The translations under genes were made by a program, and so were the position numbers. Shown in pieces: positions 17,156 through 25,439 of a DNA stretch of 64,000 bases (position 1 is the first letter of the stretch; each line of letters opens with the position of its first letter). The notes beneath the pieces are model-generated. The model was given only the letters and a program-made list of their open reading frames with translations, had not been told where the DNA came from and searched no databases. Source of the DNA: Polaribacter sp. HaHaR_3_91 (GTDB taxonomy: Bacteria; Bacteroidota; Bacteroidia; Flavobacteriales; Flavobacteriaceae); the NCBI RefSeq assembly GCF_019278525.1, contig NZ_CP058986.1, forward strand, positions 1,522,001 to 1,586,000. Direction: 5' to 3'.

Positions 17156-17818
17156 ATGAATACAATACTTACCAAAAGTTGGCAACCTCTTTTAGAATCA
17201 GAATTTGATAAACCTTACTTTAAAGAATTAACAAATTTTGTAACATTAGAATATAAAAATTACCAATGTTTTCCGAAGCAAGAAGATATTTTTGCTGCGT
17301 TTAACTTTTGTTCTTTAGATGATTTAAAAGTAGTTATTATTGGGCAAGATCCTTATCATGATGAAGGACAGGCAAACGGATTGTGTTTTTCTGTAAAAGA
17401 CGGAATGAAACAACCACCTTCATTAAAAAATATTTTTAAAGAAATTGCAACAGATTTAGACCAAGAAATTCCACAAAGTGGGAATCTAGAAAAATGGGCA
17501 AAACAAGGTGTTTTATTATTAAATGCGACTTTAACGGTAAGAGCACATGAGGCCGGAAGTCATCAGAAAAAAGGGTGGGAAGACTTTACAGATGCTGTTA
17601 TTAAAAGCATTTCTGAAGAAAAAGAAAACGTTGTTTTTTTACTTTGGGGTAAATTTTCAGAAAGTAAAATGAAATTAATAAATTTAGAAAAACATACTAT
17701 TTTTACCGCTCCACATCCGTCTCCTTTAGGTGCTTGGAGAGGTTGGTTTGGTAGCAAACATTTCTCTAAAACTAATGCCATTTTAAAGAACTTAGATAAA
17801 CCTACGATAGAATGGTAG
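17156..17818 (+). CDS. ung: Uracil-DNA glycosylase
   Basis: Removes uracil from DNA in base-excision repair. Family 1 UDG motifs are present: GQDPYHDEGQANGLCFS with catalytic D65, and HPSPLGAWRGWFG with H187 and the DNA-intercalating loop. ATG 17156 gives 220 residues, the usual length. A longer TTG start at 17099 would add 19 residues with no family similarity. The gene's last 17 bases overlap the end of the convergent glycosyltransferase gene, with no terminator seen between them. Confidence 0.96.
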   Translation: MNTILTKSWQPLLESEFDKPYFKELTNFVTLEYKNYQCFPKQEDIFAAFNFCSLDDLKVVIIGQDPYHDEGQANGLCFSVKDGMKQPPSLKNIFKEIATDLDQEIPQSGNLEKWAKQGVLLLNATLTVRAHEAGSHQKKGWEDFTDAVIKSISEEKENVVFLLWGKFSESKMKLINLEKHTIFTAPHPSPLGAWRGWFGSKHFSKTNAILKNLDKPTIEW

Positions 17819-18815
17819 GGAAAGCAGTTTGGTTTTCATAAGGTAATAAAATAGCATCTAAAATGTCTTCTGTTGTGTCTGGGTAATCTACTGGGATAAA
17901 AACATCACTCTGAATCCATTTGGCTATTTTAAGAACTTGTTTTTTATTTAATTTTTTTAATACAGAAACCCCCATTTTTTTTAGTGCTAAAGCATTACAT
18001 TGTTGTTCATATTGATTTTTCATAGGAATTACCATTAACTTTTTCTTTAAAAATAAAGCTTCAGAAGGTGTTTCAAAACCTGCTCCACAAAGAACTCCTG
18101 CAGAAGAAGCCATACTTTTTATAAAATCGAATTCGTTAATTGGGTAAATGGTAATGTTTTTTTTAAAGATTAAACGTTTATTTTCCTTAGAAAAAATATG
18201 CCATTTTATAATAGGTATTTTAGATAAGACCTCTACAATTTTAGCCACATTATAAGATGGTAAATAAACTGTTATATGCCCTTTGTTGCTTATTTTTTTA
18301 GCTCGAATACTTTTTCTTATAATCGGTGTAAAAATAGCAGAACTATAAGGTTTAAAATGAAAACCAAACCGAAGACTTGCAGGTGCGTAGTGTTTTAAAA
18401 TTAGTTTTTCTATTTTGTGTTTTCCATATTTTGGAGAAGCAATATCTAAAACCGCGTTTTGGTGACTTAAAGATACAATGTTTATATTATTTATCTTTGC
18501 GGCCCAAGCAGAAACAGGCTCAAAATCGTTAACTATTAAGTCGTACTTTTTTATGGGGAAGTTTTTAATTTCATTATAAAAACGAGTTAATTTCATTTTT
18601 TTGTAGCTTTCCCAAAAGTCAATACCTCCTTTTTTCCCGAAAGTGAAATTTAAGCCATGAAGTTTGTATTTTATGTCGAAACCCATATCTAAATTACTCT
18701 CATTTCCACTAATTAAAATATCTAAATCTCCTTTTTCTTGAAGAATTGGTATAATTTCTTTAGCTCTTGTGATATGGCCGTTTCCTGTACCCTGAAGTGC
18801 ATATAATATTTTCAT
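17802..18815 (-). CDS. Glycosyltransferase-like protein (GT-B, UDP-sugar type)
   Basis: 337 residues with a GT-B-type N-terminus, ILYALQGTGNGHITRA, in which GNGH resembles the MurG/MGT loop. A C-terminal sugar-nucleotide site contains CGAGFETPSEALFLKK (about 242-257) and then PMKNQYEQQCNA. No signal peptide, so it probably acts at the inner face of the membrane. It follows the LpxH-like phosphoesterase gene by 6 bases, suggesting a shared role in glycolipid or lipid A-like metabolism. The exact donor and acceptor are not identifiable from sequence. It overlaps ung tail-to-tail by 17 bases. Confidence 0.75.
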   Translation of the reverse strand: MKILYALQGTGNGHITRAKEIIPILQEKGDLDILISGNESNLDMGFDIKYKLHGLNFTFGKKGGIDFWESYKKMKLTRFYNEIKNFPIKKYDLIVNDFEPVSAWAAKINNINIVSLSHQNAVLDIASPKYGKHKIEKLILKHYAPASLRFGFHFKPYSSAIFTPIIRKSIRAKKISNKGHITVYLPSYNVAKIVEVLSKIPIIKWHIFSKENKRLIFKKNITIYPINEFDFIKSMASSAGVLCGAGFETPSEALFLKKKLMVIPMKNQYEQQCNALALKKMGVSVLKKLNKKQVLKIAKWIQSDVFIPVDYPDTTEDILDAILLPYENQTAFPTILS

Positions 18816-18821
18816 GATTAA

Positions 18822-19700
18822 TTATTTTAAGGGTTTTTGAATATCAAATTCTTTCAGTAACTCTTCAAAAAGAAAATTGTTCTTTTCTTCTTTATTTGCA
18901 TTCTTTAGCTCATTTTTACTAAGTTTCTTGTCAGTGTTTTGAGCTATTTCATCATTTGTGTATTCATATAAACTCCATTTGCGATTTTTGTATTCTAAAG
19001 CCGTTAAATTTTCAATCCAATCTCCAGAGTTTAGATAGGTCGTTTTTCCTTTTTGGTTTTCAATTTCTCTAATTTCTGGTTGATGAATATGTCCGCATAT
19101 TACATAGTTATACTCATTTTCAATGGCAATGTCTGAAGCTGTTTTTTCAAAATTGTCAATAAACTTAACGGCACTTTTTACACTGTTTTTTATCTTTTTA
19201 GAAAGTGATAACTTTCTGTAACCAAAGAGTTTACTAATCCAATTTATAAAGGTGTTTATTAGAATTAAAAAATCGTAGCCTTTTCCGCCTAATTTTGCTA
19301 ACCATTTAGAATGTTTCATGGTGATATCAAAAACATCTCCATGAAAAATCCATGCTTTTTTATCATCAATGTTTAAAACGAGTTTGTTTAAAATTTTAAA
19401 GTTTCCTAATTGAAAACCTTTAAATTTTCGAAGCATTTCATCATGGTTTCCGGTAATGTAATAAATGGTTGTTCCTTTAGAAAGGAGAGAAGTAATGTGT
19501 TTAATTACATTCATATGAGACTTTGGGAAATAACGTTTGTTAAATTGCCATATGTCTATAATGTCACCATTAAGAATAAGAACTTTTGGCTGAATTGTTT
19601 TTAAGTAATTTAATAATTCTTTTGCTCTACAACCATAAGTACCTAAATGTACGTCTGAAATTACGACATAATCTAACTTTCGTTTTTTTTGTTTTTTCAT
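18822..19700 (-). CDS. LpxH-like metallophosphoesterase (UDP-diacylglucosamine pyrophosphatase type)
   Basis: Calcineurin-like phosphoesterase of 292 residues with the full metal-binding set: ISDVHLG (D16, H18), NGDIID (D46), TGNHDE (N85, H86), FHGDVFD and GHIHQPE near 220. This pattern and length match LpxH-like UDP-2,3-diacylglucosamine hydrolases used in lipid A synthesis. Bacteroidota often carry several paralogues, so the substrate is uncertain. It is the first gene of a two-gene unit with a glycosyltransferase. The 5' region (19701-19922) has several short inverted repeats but no clear -7 box. Confidence 0.82.
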   Translation of the reverse strand: MKKQKKRKLDYVVISDVHLGTYGCRAKELLNYLKTIQPKVLILNGDIIDIWQFNKRYFPKSHMNVIKHITSLLSKGTTIYYITGNHDEMLRKFKGFQLGNFKILNKLVLNIDDKKAWIFHGDVFDITMKHSKWLAKLGGKGYDFLILINTFINWISKLFGYRKLSLSKKIKNSVKSAVKFIDNFEKTASDIAIENEYNYVICGHIHQPEIREIENQKGKTTYLNSGDWIENLTALEYKNRKWSLYEYTNDEIAQNTDKKLSKNELKNANKEEKNNFLFEELLKEFDIQKPLK

Positions 19701-19732
19701 TTTGTTTCATAAAAAGAAAAAGAATTGTTTCT

Positions 19733-19902
19733 TGTGTAAACAAGTTTATGAAGAAAATGATTTTCTAAATAATTGTAAACAATTATCTTATTTCTAAGTT
19801 CTTTCAAACATAAAAAGAGAATGTGTTGTAAACGTAAAATAAAAATGAAAAAAAGGTAAGATAAACTTTATGAAAAAGTTTACGAATAGTTAGCTAACTA
19901 TT
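19733..19902. promoter_or_regulatory. Cluster of short palindromes upstream of the LpxH-like gene
   Basis: CTTGTGTAAACAAG (19731-19744) and ATAATTGTAAACAATTAT (19769-19786) are inverted repeats sharing the core GTAAACAA, 39 bases apart. A related GTAAACGT lies at 19828-19835. Further on, AATAGTTAGCTAACTATT (19885-19902) is a perfect 18-bp palindrome. The position suggests operators or leader hairpins; no regulator can be assigned. Confidence 0.35.
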
Positions 19903-19922
19903 AAGAGGCGTAGTGGTTTAGA

Positions 19923-19951
19923 GTAAAAAAAATCCGCAGTAAACGCGGATT
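19923..19951 (-). terminator. Terminator after the small lipoprotein gene
   Basis: AATCCGC and GCGGATT form a perfect 7-bp stem with a 7-base loop, followed on the minus strand by a run of eight T. It lies 32 bases after the stop at 19984 and ends the long minus-strand gene string. Confidence 0.88.
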
Positions 19952-19983
19952 CATTGAATTTGAAATTAAGAAACAATTAGATT

Positions 19984-20124
19984 TTAAGTTAAATCTACTT
20001 GCTTTAAGGTTGTTTGAATAGTTGTGGTGTTATCTGCTAAACCGCAAGATTTTGAGGTACTTCTACAAGAAGAAAAACAAAGGATTCCTAAAATACAAAC
20101 TGCAATAAATATTACTTTTTTCAT
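19984..20124 (-). CDS. Small predicted lipoprotein (46 residues)
   Basis: A short gene that starts with ATG at 20124. Its product has the signal MKKVIFIAVCILGILCF and a lipobox-like FSSC with cysteine 20. The mature part has only 27 residues (Ser/Thr-rich, ending QVDLT). It is followed by a strong terminator and sits 18 bases after the end of the binding-protein-like gene, so it is the last gene of that string. I recognise no family. The signal peptide, the terminator and its position support a real gene rather than a chance ORF. Confidence 0.7.
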   Translation of the reverse strand: MKKVIFIAVCILGILCFSSCRSTSKSCGLADNTTTIQTTLKQVDLT

Positions 20125-20142
20125 AGATAATGGTTTTTCGTG

Positions 20143-21003
20143 CTAAATGTACATATTTTTTATGAAATTGCTCGAATTTTTCTTCTCTTCAATAACGTTA
20201 AACTGTACCATTTTATTTTGTATGCGTGTAATTTTATTTTTAGAAATAGGTTTTCCGTCATTCCATTCAGTAATTTTTAACCATTGCTGGATGTCTTCTA
20301 ATTGCTGCTCGTACCTAGCTGCCAGAATTTTATCAATAGCATCAATTTTTTTAAAGTCTTTTGTTTTGCCATTAATAATGTCTAAAACTTTTTTAACTTC
20401 TTCAAAATTATTTTCTAAAACTTCATCTCTAACTGCAATTACAAAACATGGCCAAGGAGTGGGGCAGTCGTCAATTAATCTAAAAGTACCATTGTCTACT
20501 AAGGGTTTTGTGGTAAAATGTTCCCACATAAAATAGTCTGCTTCTCCGTTGGTTAAAGCATCAATTCCACCTTGTAAATTACCAATTACTTTAAATTTTA
20601 AATTTGCAATATCCCAACCTTGGTTGTATGCGTTTACGATAGCCATTAAATGAGAACCAGAACCAAATCTACTAATGGCAATGGTTGCATGCTCTAAGTC
20701 TTCAATATTTTTAAAAGATGATTTTGCGCCTACATGAATTCCCCAAATTAATGGAGATTTTACAAATGTCTGTACAATTTTAGAAGGGTTTCCGTCTGCA
20801 ATATCTTTAATAATTCCTTCGGTTAAAACAATAGCAATATCTACATCACCAGCACGTAAAGCTTTACACATGGCACCTGTTCCGCCAGGGAAATCTTGCC
20901 AACGTAGATTGATGTTGTGTTTTTTGTATTCTTTGTTTTTTAAAGTTAAATACCAAGGATAATTAAAATGTTCTGGAACTCCGCCAATTGTAAGGTTTGT
21001 CAT
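20143..21003 (-). CDS. Cytosolic periplasmic-binding-protein-like protein (Ca3427/SsuA type)
   Basis: 286 residues with the fold signature of type 2 periplasmic binding proteins (NMT1/SsuA-like: GTGAMCKALRAGDVDIAIV, ISRFGSGSHLMA, GIDALTNGEADYFMWE). It has no signal peptide, since the protein starts directly with the first beta strand MTNLTIGGVP. It therefore probably works in the cytoplasm, as in the Ca3427-like branch, and not as a transporter receptor. There is no ABC permease or ATPase nearby. The gene abuts the nucleoside phosphorylase gene with no gap, hinting at a nucleoside or pyrimidine-like ligand, which is only an inference. Confidence 0.75.
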   Translation of the reverse strand: MTNLTIGGVPEHFNYPWYLTLKNKEYKKHNINLRWQDFPGGTGAMCKALRAGDVDIAIVLTEGIIKDIADGNPSKIVQTFVKSPLIWGIHVGAKSSFKNIEDLEHATIAISRFGSGSHLMAIVNAYNQGWDIANLKFKVIGNLQGGIDALTNGEADYFMWEHFTTKPLVDNGTFRLIDDCPTPWPCFVIAVRDEVLENNFEEVKKVLDIINGKTKDFKKIDAIDKILAARYEQQLEDIQQWLKITEWNDGKPISKNKITRIQNKMVQFNVIEEKKNSSNFIKNMYI

Positions 21004-21873
21004 CTACTTAACTAATTTTTCAAGTGTATATTCTATTAAATCGGCAACTACTTTTCCTGGGTTTTCACTAAAAGATCCATTGGCTCTATTAGCTATAATT
21101 GCATTAATAGAACAAGCTTTGTGACCTAAAAGTTTAGATAAACCATAAATAGCTGAGGTTTCCATTTCTAAATTGGTAATTCTATGTTGGTTAAAACTAA
21201 AACTATCAATTTTATGGTTTAGTTCATTGTCTTGTATCGCTAAACGTAAAACTCTACCCTGAGGCCCGTAAAAACCTCCAGCAGTAGCTGTAATACCTTG
21301 ATGTGTTTTATCAGATTTTAACCTGTCTTCTAATTCTTTACTATTTTCAATAACAATAGGATATGACTTTTTAGCACTCCAATTGGTATGCTTTACAAAA
21401 GCATCTTCAATTTCTGGATTAGAAATAGCATCAATTTGATAGGAGTGAAGCAACCCGTTTAAATCTAACCCGTGAGAACCAATTACAAAAGAATCAACTG
21501 GAATATCATCCTGTAAAGAACCTGAAGTTCCTATTCTTACAATATTTAAAGAAGTTAAATTCTCTTTAGGTTTTCTTGTTTTAAGATCGATATTTACAAG
21601 TGCATCCAATTCATTTAAAACAATATCTATATTATCTGGACCGATTCCGGTAGAGATAACTGAAAATTGTTTGTTCTTGTAAGTACCTGTAGTTGTTTTA
21701 AATTCGCGTTTTTGAGTAGTAAATTCGATAGAATCAAAATGTTTTGAGATTTTATCGACTCTATCTTGATCGCCAACAAAAATTATATTTGTGGCAATAT
21801 GTTCTGGTCTTAAATTTAGATGATAAATACTTCCATCCGGATTTAAGATAAGTTCAGATTGTTTTATAGACAT
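21004..21873 (-). CDS. Nucleoside phosphorylase (uridine/purine phosphorylase superfamily)
   Basis: 289-residue enzyme of the PNP/UDP-1 phosphorylase superfamily, which splits nucleosides with phosphate. It has the nucleotide-binding VGDQDRVDKIS near 33, the phosphate-site STGIGPDN around 74 and VRIGTSGSLQ around 113. NLEMETSAIYGLS (around 235) is the nucleoside-binding MET signature. The base preference cannot be told. It is tightly packed: zero bases to the binding-protein-like gene after it and zero to the DUF1835 gene before it. Confidence 0.87.
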   Translation of the reverse strand: MSIKQSELILNPDGSIYHLNLRPEHIATNIIFVGDQDRVDKISKHFDSIEFTTQKREFKTTTGTYKNKQFSVISTGIGPDNIDIVLNELDALVNIDLKTRKPKENLTSLNIVRIGTSGSLQDDIPVDSFVIGSHGLDLNGLLHSYQIDAISNPEIEDAFVKHTNWSAKKSYPIVIENSKELEDRLKSDKTHQGITATAGGFYGPQGRVLRLAIQDNELNHKIDSFSFNQHRITNLEMETSAIYGLSKLLGHKACSINAIIANRANGSFSENPGKVVADLIEYTLEKLVK

Positions 21874-22818
21874 TTAAGATGTAATTTGTAATAGTTTTTC
21901 TGATTGATGATTGTAAAGAAAACTATATTTTTTTGCTCCACCAAGATACGAATTTTCATTGCGAAGTTCGCCATAAAAATTTAGCTGGTTTTCTAATACT
22001 TTTTTTCCTTTTCTAGATAATTTTACCGGATCGAAAGAGGTAAATAATTTTTGAAGTTGTTCTATATGATGTTCGTACTGTAAATCTCCCAAACCATAAA
22101 CAGTTTGTGTTTTTAGCAATTGCTGTACTAATTGATTTTTAGAAGAAAATTGTTGTGTGTTTGCAGTTTCTAAAATAGTATTTTCAACTATATTTAATCC
22201 ATTTTTAATGGAAGGAAATCTTTGTAAGTGTGCTTCTAAAGCTTCTACTAGATAAGTAAAAGGAGACATAGGATTGAATTTGTAGACCGTTTCTAATCTA
22301 AGTGGACTGTCTGAGCAGTATAGTTGCCAAATATAGTCTGCGTACTCAATATCATCTTGAGATAAATCTATTCTGTTTTTATAATGTTGCTGAATTTGAT
22401 TTTCAGTAAGCTCAGACAAACTCTTTAGTTTCTTATTTCCTTTTATTTTACCATTAGTTACTAAAGAAATATGATAGCCACTTCTATAGGTTTTTAACCA
22501 ACTAATAACGGCAATCATATTAATTTGACAGAACAAGTCGTGATCAAACCATAAGACTATTTCTTTAGATTCCTTCTTACTACAAAGGGTTCTATACTCT
22601 TTTAAAGTAAAGTCTATAAATTTCCTTTTGCTAATATTGTAGGAAGTTTTTAAAAAGTCGAACCTGTTTTTCCAAAAAGTTTCACTGCCAACATCTACAG
22701 TTGTTTTTCCTTCACATAACATTTCTCTCCAAGTAATAAAACTTCCAGAGAAATGAAGTTTTTTTAGATAGTTTGTAGTACTATCTCCATTTGTAATATG
22801 TAGTATAGACGAGTTCAT
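21874..22818 (-). CDS. DUF1835 domain protein
   Basis: 314 residues resembling the DUF1835 family: an N-terminal LHITNGDSTTNYLKK segment, then IVLWFDHDLFCQINMIAVISWL in the middle, and a C-terminal helical part (DUF3658-like region) with LSRKGKKVLE. No signal peptide or membrane segment. The function of the family is not known. The gene lies between the SUI1 gene (50 bases) and the nucleoside phosphorylase gene (0 bases). Confidence 0.8.
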   Translation of the reverse strand: MNSSILHITNGDSTTNYLKKLHFSGSFITWREMLCEGKTTVDVGSETFWKNRFDFLKTSYNISKRKFIDFTLKEYRTLCSKKESKEIVLWFDHDLFCQINMIAVISWLKTYRSGYHISLVTNGKIKGNKKLKSLSELTENQIQQHYKNRIDLSQDDIEYADYIWQLYCSDSPLRLETVYKFNPMSPFTYLVEALEAHLQRFPSIKNGLNIVENTILETANTQQFSSKNQLVQQLLKTQTVYGLGDLQYEHHIEQLQKLFTSFDPVKLSRKGKKVLENQLNFYGELRNENSYLGGAKKYSFLYNHQSEKLLQITS

Positions 22819-22868
22819 AATTTATTAATAACGTTTACAGGAATTATTTATTGTAAGAGTACTAAATT

Positions 22869-23192
22869 TTATCCACCAACTCGCTTCACTTTAAAGCCTT
22901 TATCTTTTAGCATGGTCATTATTTGATCTCTAAAGTCACCTTGAATAATAATTTTATCATCTTTAAAACTACCGCCAACAGATAGTTTGGTTTTAATCTC
23001 TTTTGCAAGTTTTTTAAAGTCTGATGTTGCACCAGTATAGCCTTCTAAGATAGTAATTGGCTTCCCTTTACGTTTTTCGTATTTGCAAATAATCGGATCG
23101 TCTTGTAACCAAATATCCGATTTTTCTTTTACAGGTTCTACAGTTTCCTTATGCTCTGGAAATAAATTTTTTAATTGATCTTTGAAATCCAT
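22869..23192 (-). CDS. SUI1/YciH-family translation factor
   Basis: 107-residue homologue of eIF1 (SUI1), called YciH in bacteria, which can influence start-codon selection. The C-terminal SUI1 core shows TILEGYTGATSDFKKLAKEIK, VGGSFKDDKIIIQGDFRDQ and KGFKVKRVGG. The N-terminus carries WLQDDPIICKYEKRKGK. It is a single-domain protein of normal length. The 76 bases upstream are filled by heptad repeats that can fold into a long hairpin, which may affect its expression from the upstream gene. Confidence 0.9.
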   Translation of the reverse strand: MDFKDQLKNLFPEHKETVEPVKEKSDIWLQDDPIICKYEKRKGKPITILEGYTGATSDFKKLAKEIKTKLSVGGSFKDDKIIIQGDFRDQIMTMLKDKGFKVKRVGG

Positions 23193-23200
23193 GTTTTCTC

Positions 23201-23265
23201 AGTCTTCAGTCTTTAGTTTTCAGTCTTCAGTTAACTTATTGCTGCTAACTGAAGACTAAAACTGC
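23201..23265. repeat. Heptad repeat block B with long inverted repeat
   Basis: AGTCTTC AGTCTTT AGTTTTC AGTCTTC AGTTAAC runs at 23201-23235. An inverted copy (TAACTGAAGACT then AAAACT) lies at 23246-23263 and pairs with 23215-23233, giving a stem of about 18 bp with one bulge. The right arm ends 3 bases from the stop codon of the oxygenase gene (23269). It fills almost the whole gap to the SUI1 gene. Confidence 0.85.
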
Positions 23266-23268
23266 AAA

Positions 23269-24216
23269 TTATTTCTTTAATCCTAATTCTCTTAATCTTT
23301 CGTCTAAAAACTCACCAGCAGTGATATCTTCAAATTGTTTAGGGTTGTTTTCATCGATACAGTTTTCTAAAACATCTAATTTCATATCAGAAACAGGATG
23401 CATAAAAAATGGAATTGAATAGCGTGATGTTCCCCACATTTCTTTTGGTGGATTTACAACTCTGTGAATGGTCGATTTTAGTTTGTTATTACTATGACGA
23501 GATAACATGTCTCCTACATTAATCATTATTTCATCTGGTTCGGCCATAGCATCAATCCAATCTCCTTTATGGTTTTGCACTTGTAATCCTTTACCTTGTG
23601 CCCCCATTAATAAGGTAATTAAATTAATATCTCCGTGGGCTGCAGCTCTTTCTGCTCCTTTAGGTTCTGTTTGTATTGGTGGGTAATGGATTGGGCGTAG
23701 AATACTGTTTCCGTCTTTAATATAATTGTCAAAATACGTTTCTTCTAAACCTAAATGCAAGGCTAAAGAACGTAAAACATATTTAGCTGTTTTTTCTAAC
23801 ATTTGATACGTTTCTTTACCAACTGCGTTAAAGTTTGCCAATTCGTTTACAGTTACATTATCTGGATATTCTTTAGCGTATTTAGAAGCTGCGTCTACAT
23901 ACTGACCAAAATGCCAAAATTCTTTTAAATCTCCTTCTTTTTTTCCTTTCGCAGATTCTTTTCCAAAAGAAACATAACCACGTTGTCCTCCAATACCTGG
24001 AATTTCATATTTTTCTTTGGTTTCTATAGGTAAATCAAAAAAGTTTTTAATTTCTGTATATAAGCTTTCTACTAATTTGTCATCTAAAAAATGACCTTTT
24101 AAAGCTACAAAACCTATGTTTTCGTAAGCATGACCAATTTCATCAATAAATTGTTGTTTTTTGTTTTTATCCGAAGATAAAAAGTCTGCTAAATTTACAC
24201 TAGGAATTTTATTCAT
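23269..24216 (-). CDS. 2-oxoglutarate/Fe(II) oxygenase, isopenicillin N synthase family
   Basis: 315-residue dioxygenase of the IPNS/plant 2OG oxygenase family. The jelly-roll iron ligands are H194 and D196 (HGDIN) and H251 (HRVVNPP). The co-substrate RxS is at 265-267 (RYS), and the N-terminal DIOX_N part covers about 5-110. The substrate cannot be predicted: family members include antibiotic, hormone and small-molecule oxygenases. It sits in a housekeeping-like string after DUF6048, with 61 bases between them. Confidence 0.88.
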   Translation of the reverse strand: MNKIPSVNLADFLSSDKNKKQQFIDEIGHAYENIGFVALKGHFLDDKLVESLYTEIKNFFDLPIETKEKYEIPGIGGQRGYVSFGKESAKGKKEGDLKEFWHFGQYVDAASKYAKEYPDNVTVNELANFNAVGKETYQMLEKTAKYVLRSLALHLGLEETYFDNYIKDGNSILRPIHYPPIQTEPKGAERAAAHGDINLITLLMGAQGKGLQVQNHKGDWIDAMAEPDEIMINVGDMLSRHSNNKLKSTIHRVVNPPKEMWGTSRYSIPFFMHPVSDMKLDVLENCIDENNPKQFEDITAGEFLDERLRELGLKK

Positions 24217-24277
24217 GATGTTTTGTTTAAAAAATAAGGATGATAAAGTTACTAAAAAATACTAAGTTGTAATAAAA

Positions 24278-24985
24278 TTACTTTTTCTTAAAAGGAATTA
24301 AGTACGTAAGTGTGTAGTTAAAACCGAAACCTGTACCACTATCAAAGACTCTATTAAAGCCGGGTGCGTAAAGAGTTTCAAAATTATCTGGTTCTTTTAC
24401 ACTCAGAGCAATCTTGTAAGAACCGCTAAAAGAAACAAAGAAGTTTTTAAAGGTTTCTACTTTTAAACCTATTATAAACTCTGTCCAATGTACATTTAAA
24501 TCTGTAGCCGATACAGATGAGGTTATTTCGTCTGCAGGGAAATATACTGAATTAACGTTGGGTGTGTAAGTGTTTAAAGTTTGATCGAAAATACTAAAAC
24601 CATAACGAGCTCCTATAAAGATTTCATTGTTCATGTCTAACCAATTTTGGTAGACATTATAGTTAACACCAAGTCTTATATAACTCCCTTTTACGGTAGA
24701 GTTTGTGTAGTCTTCAGTAGTTGTTTCTTCTTCAAAACCAACTTCTGCAGCAAGGTATAAGTTTTTTTTAATTCTATAGTCTCCTACAATTTCTAATCCA
24801 GAATAAGAACTATTAAATTGTGCCAAAATGGGTTTGCTAATGTCCACACCAACTCTTAATCCGTATTTAGATTTATAGACAATAGAGTCTTTTTCAGCAT
24901 TTATAAGTGTGTCCTTTTTCTGTTCTTGAGATTGCCCATTAACAAAAACAAAAAGGAAACAGATGCTAATGAAATATTTGTACAT
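24278..24985 (-). CDS. DUF6048-like outer-membrane beta-barrel protein
   Basis: 235 residues with a signal peptide (ISICFLFVFVNGQSQ) and a repeating pattern of amphipathic strands (LYLAAEVGFEEE, YIRLGVNYNVY, EIFIGARYGFS, FFVSFSGSYKIALS) ending in TLTYLIPFKKK, as in small outer-membrane barrels. It matches the DUF6048 family as I know it. The start overlaps the end of the DUF6452 gene by 20 bases, so the two are translationally coupled. Function unknown. Confidence 0.78.
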   Translation of the reverse strand: MYKYFISICFLFVFVNGQSQEQKKDTLINAEKDSIVYKSKYGLRVGVDISKPILAQFNSSYSGLEIVGDYRIKKNLYLAAEVGFEEETTTEDYTNSTVKGSYIRLGVNYNVYQNWLDMNNEIFIGARYGFSIFDQTLNTYTPNVNSVYFPADEITSSVSATDLNVHWTEFIIGLKVETFKNFFVSFSGSYKIALSVKEPDNFETLYAPGFNRVFDSGTGFGFNYTLTYLIPFKKK

Positions 24986-25439
24986 GTGCTGTGTTTTGAT
25001 TGTCTAGTGTTGTTAATGTTGATGGTGTAAATTCTTTTATCCAAGTATTATCAGAAAAAAAAGTAACATCATTAAAAGTAATTTTATATCCACAAGAACG
25101 AGATACATATTCTTCTTTTGGAGTATAAGTTATGGTAAAAGTATCTACATCTGTTCCGTTAGAAAGTTTATAAACAGTTTCTGTTGTTAAACTATTTAAA
25201 GGAATATAAATAGAGTCTAAACTAGTACCATTAAAATCTGCGATGGTATCTTTCCCTTCTGCCCAAACATATAAAGTACTCACATCTTTTGTAGACTCCT
25301 TATTCGTGTCATCATAAAAACGCAATACCAAATTAGGAGTAACAGGGTTTTGTAGACAGAAATCATCTTTAGTACAAGAGGTGTTTATAAGCAAACCAAT
25401 TACTAAAATAACTGTTATTTTATAGATACTATTCTTCAA
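24966..25439 (-). CDS. DUF6452-like lipoprotein
   Basis: 157 residues with a lipoprotein signal (VILVIGLLINTSC, cysteine at about 22) and the family-typical start CTKDDFC. A single beta-rich domain follows, including RFYDDTNKESTK and YTPKEEYVSRSCGYKI with two conserved cysteines. It overlaps the phhB gene by 11 bases and the DUF6048 gene by 20 bases, giving a coupled three-gene block. In many flavobacteria these two DUF genes lie close to rlmD; here rlmD is 3.8 kb away beyond the sulfatase gene. Function unknown. Confidence 0.78.
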   Translation of the reverse strand: MKNSIYKITVILVIGLLINTSCTKDDFCLQNPVTPNLVLRFYDDTNKESTKDVSTLYVWAEGKDTIADFNGTSLDSIYIPLNSLTTETVYKLSNGTDVDTFTITYTPKEEYVSRSCGYKITFNDVTFFSDNTWIKEFTPSTLTTLDNQNTAHVQIFH

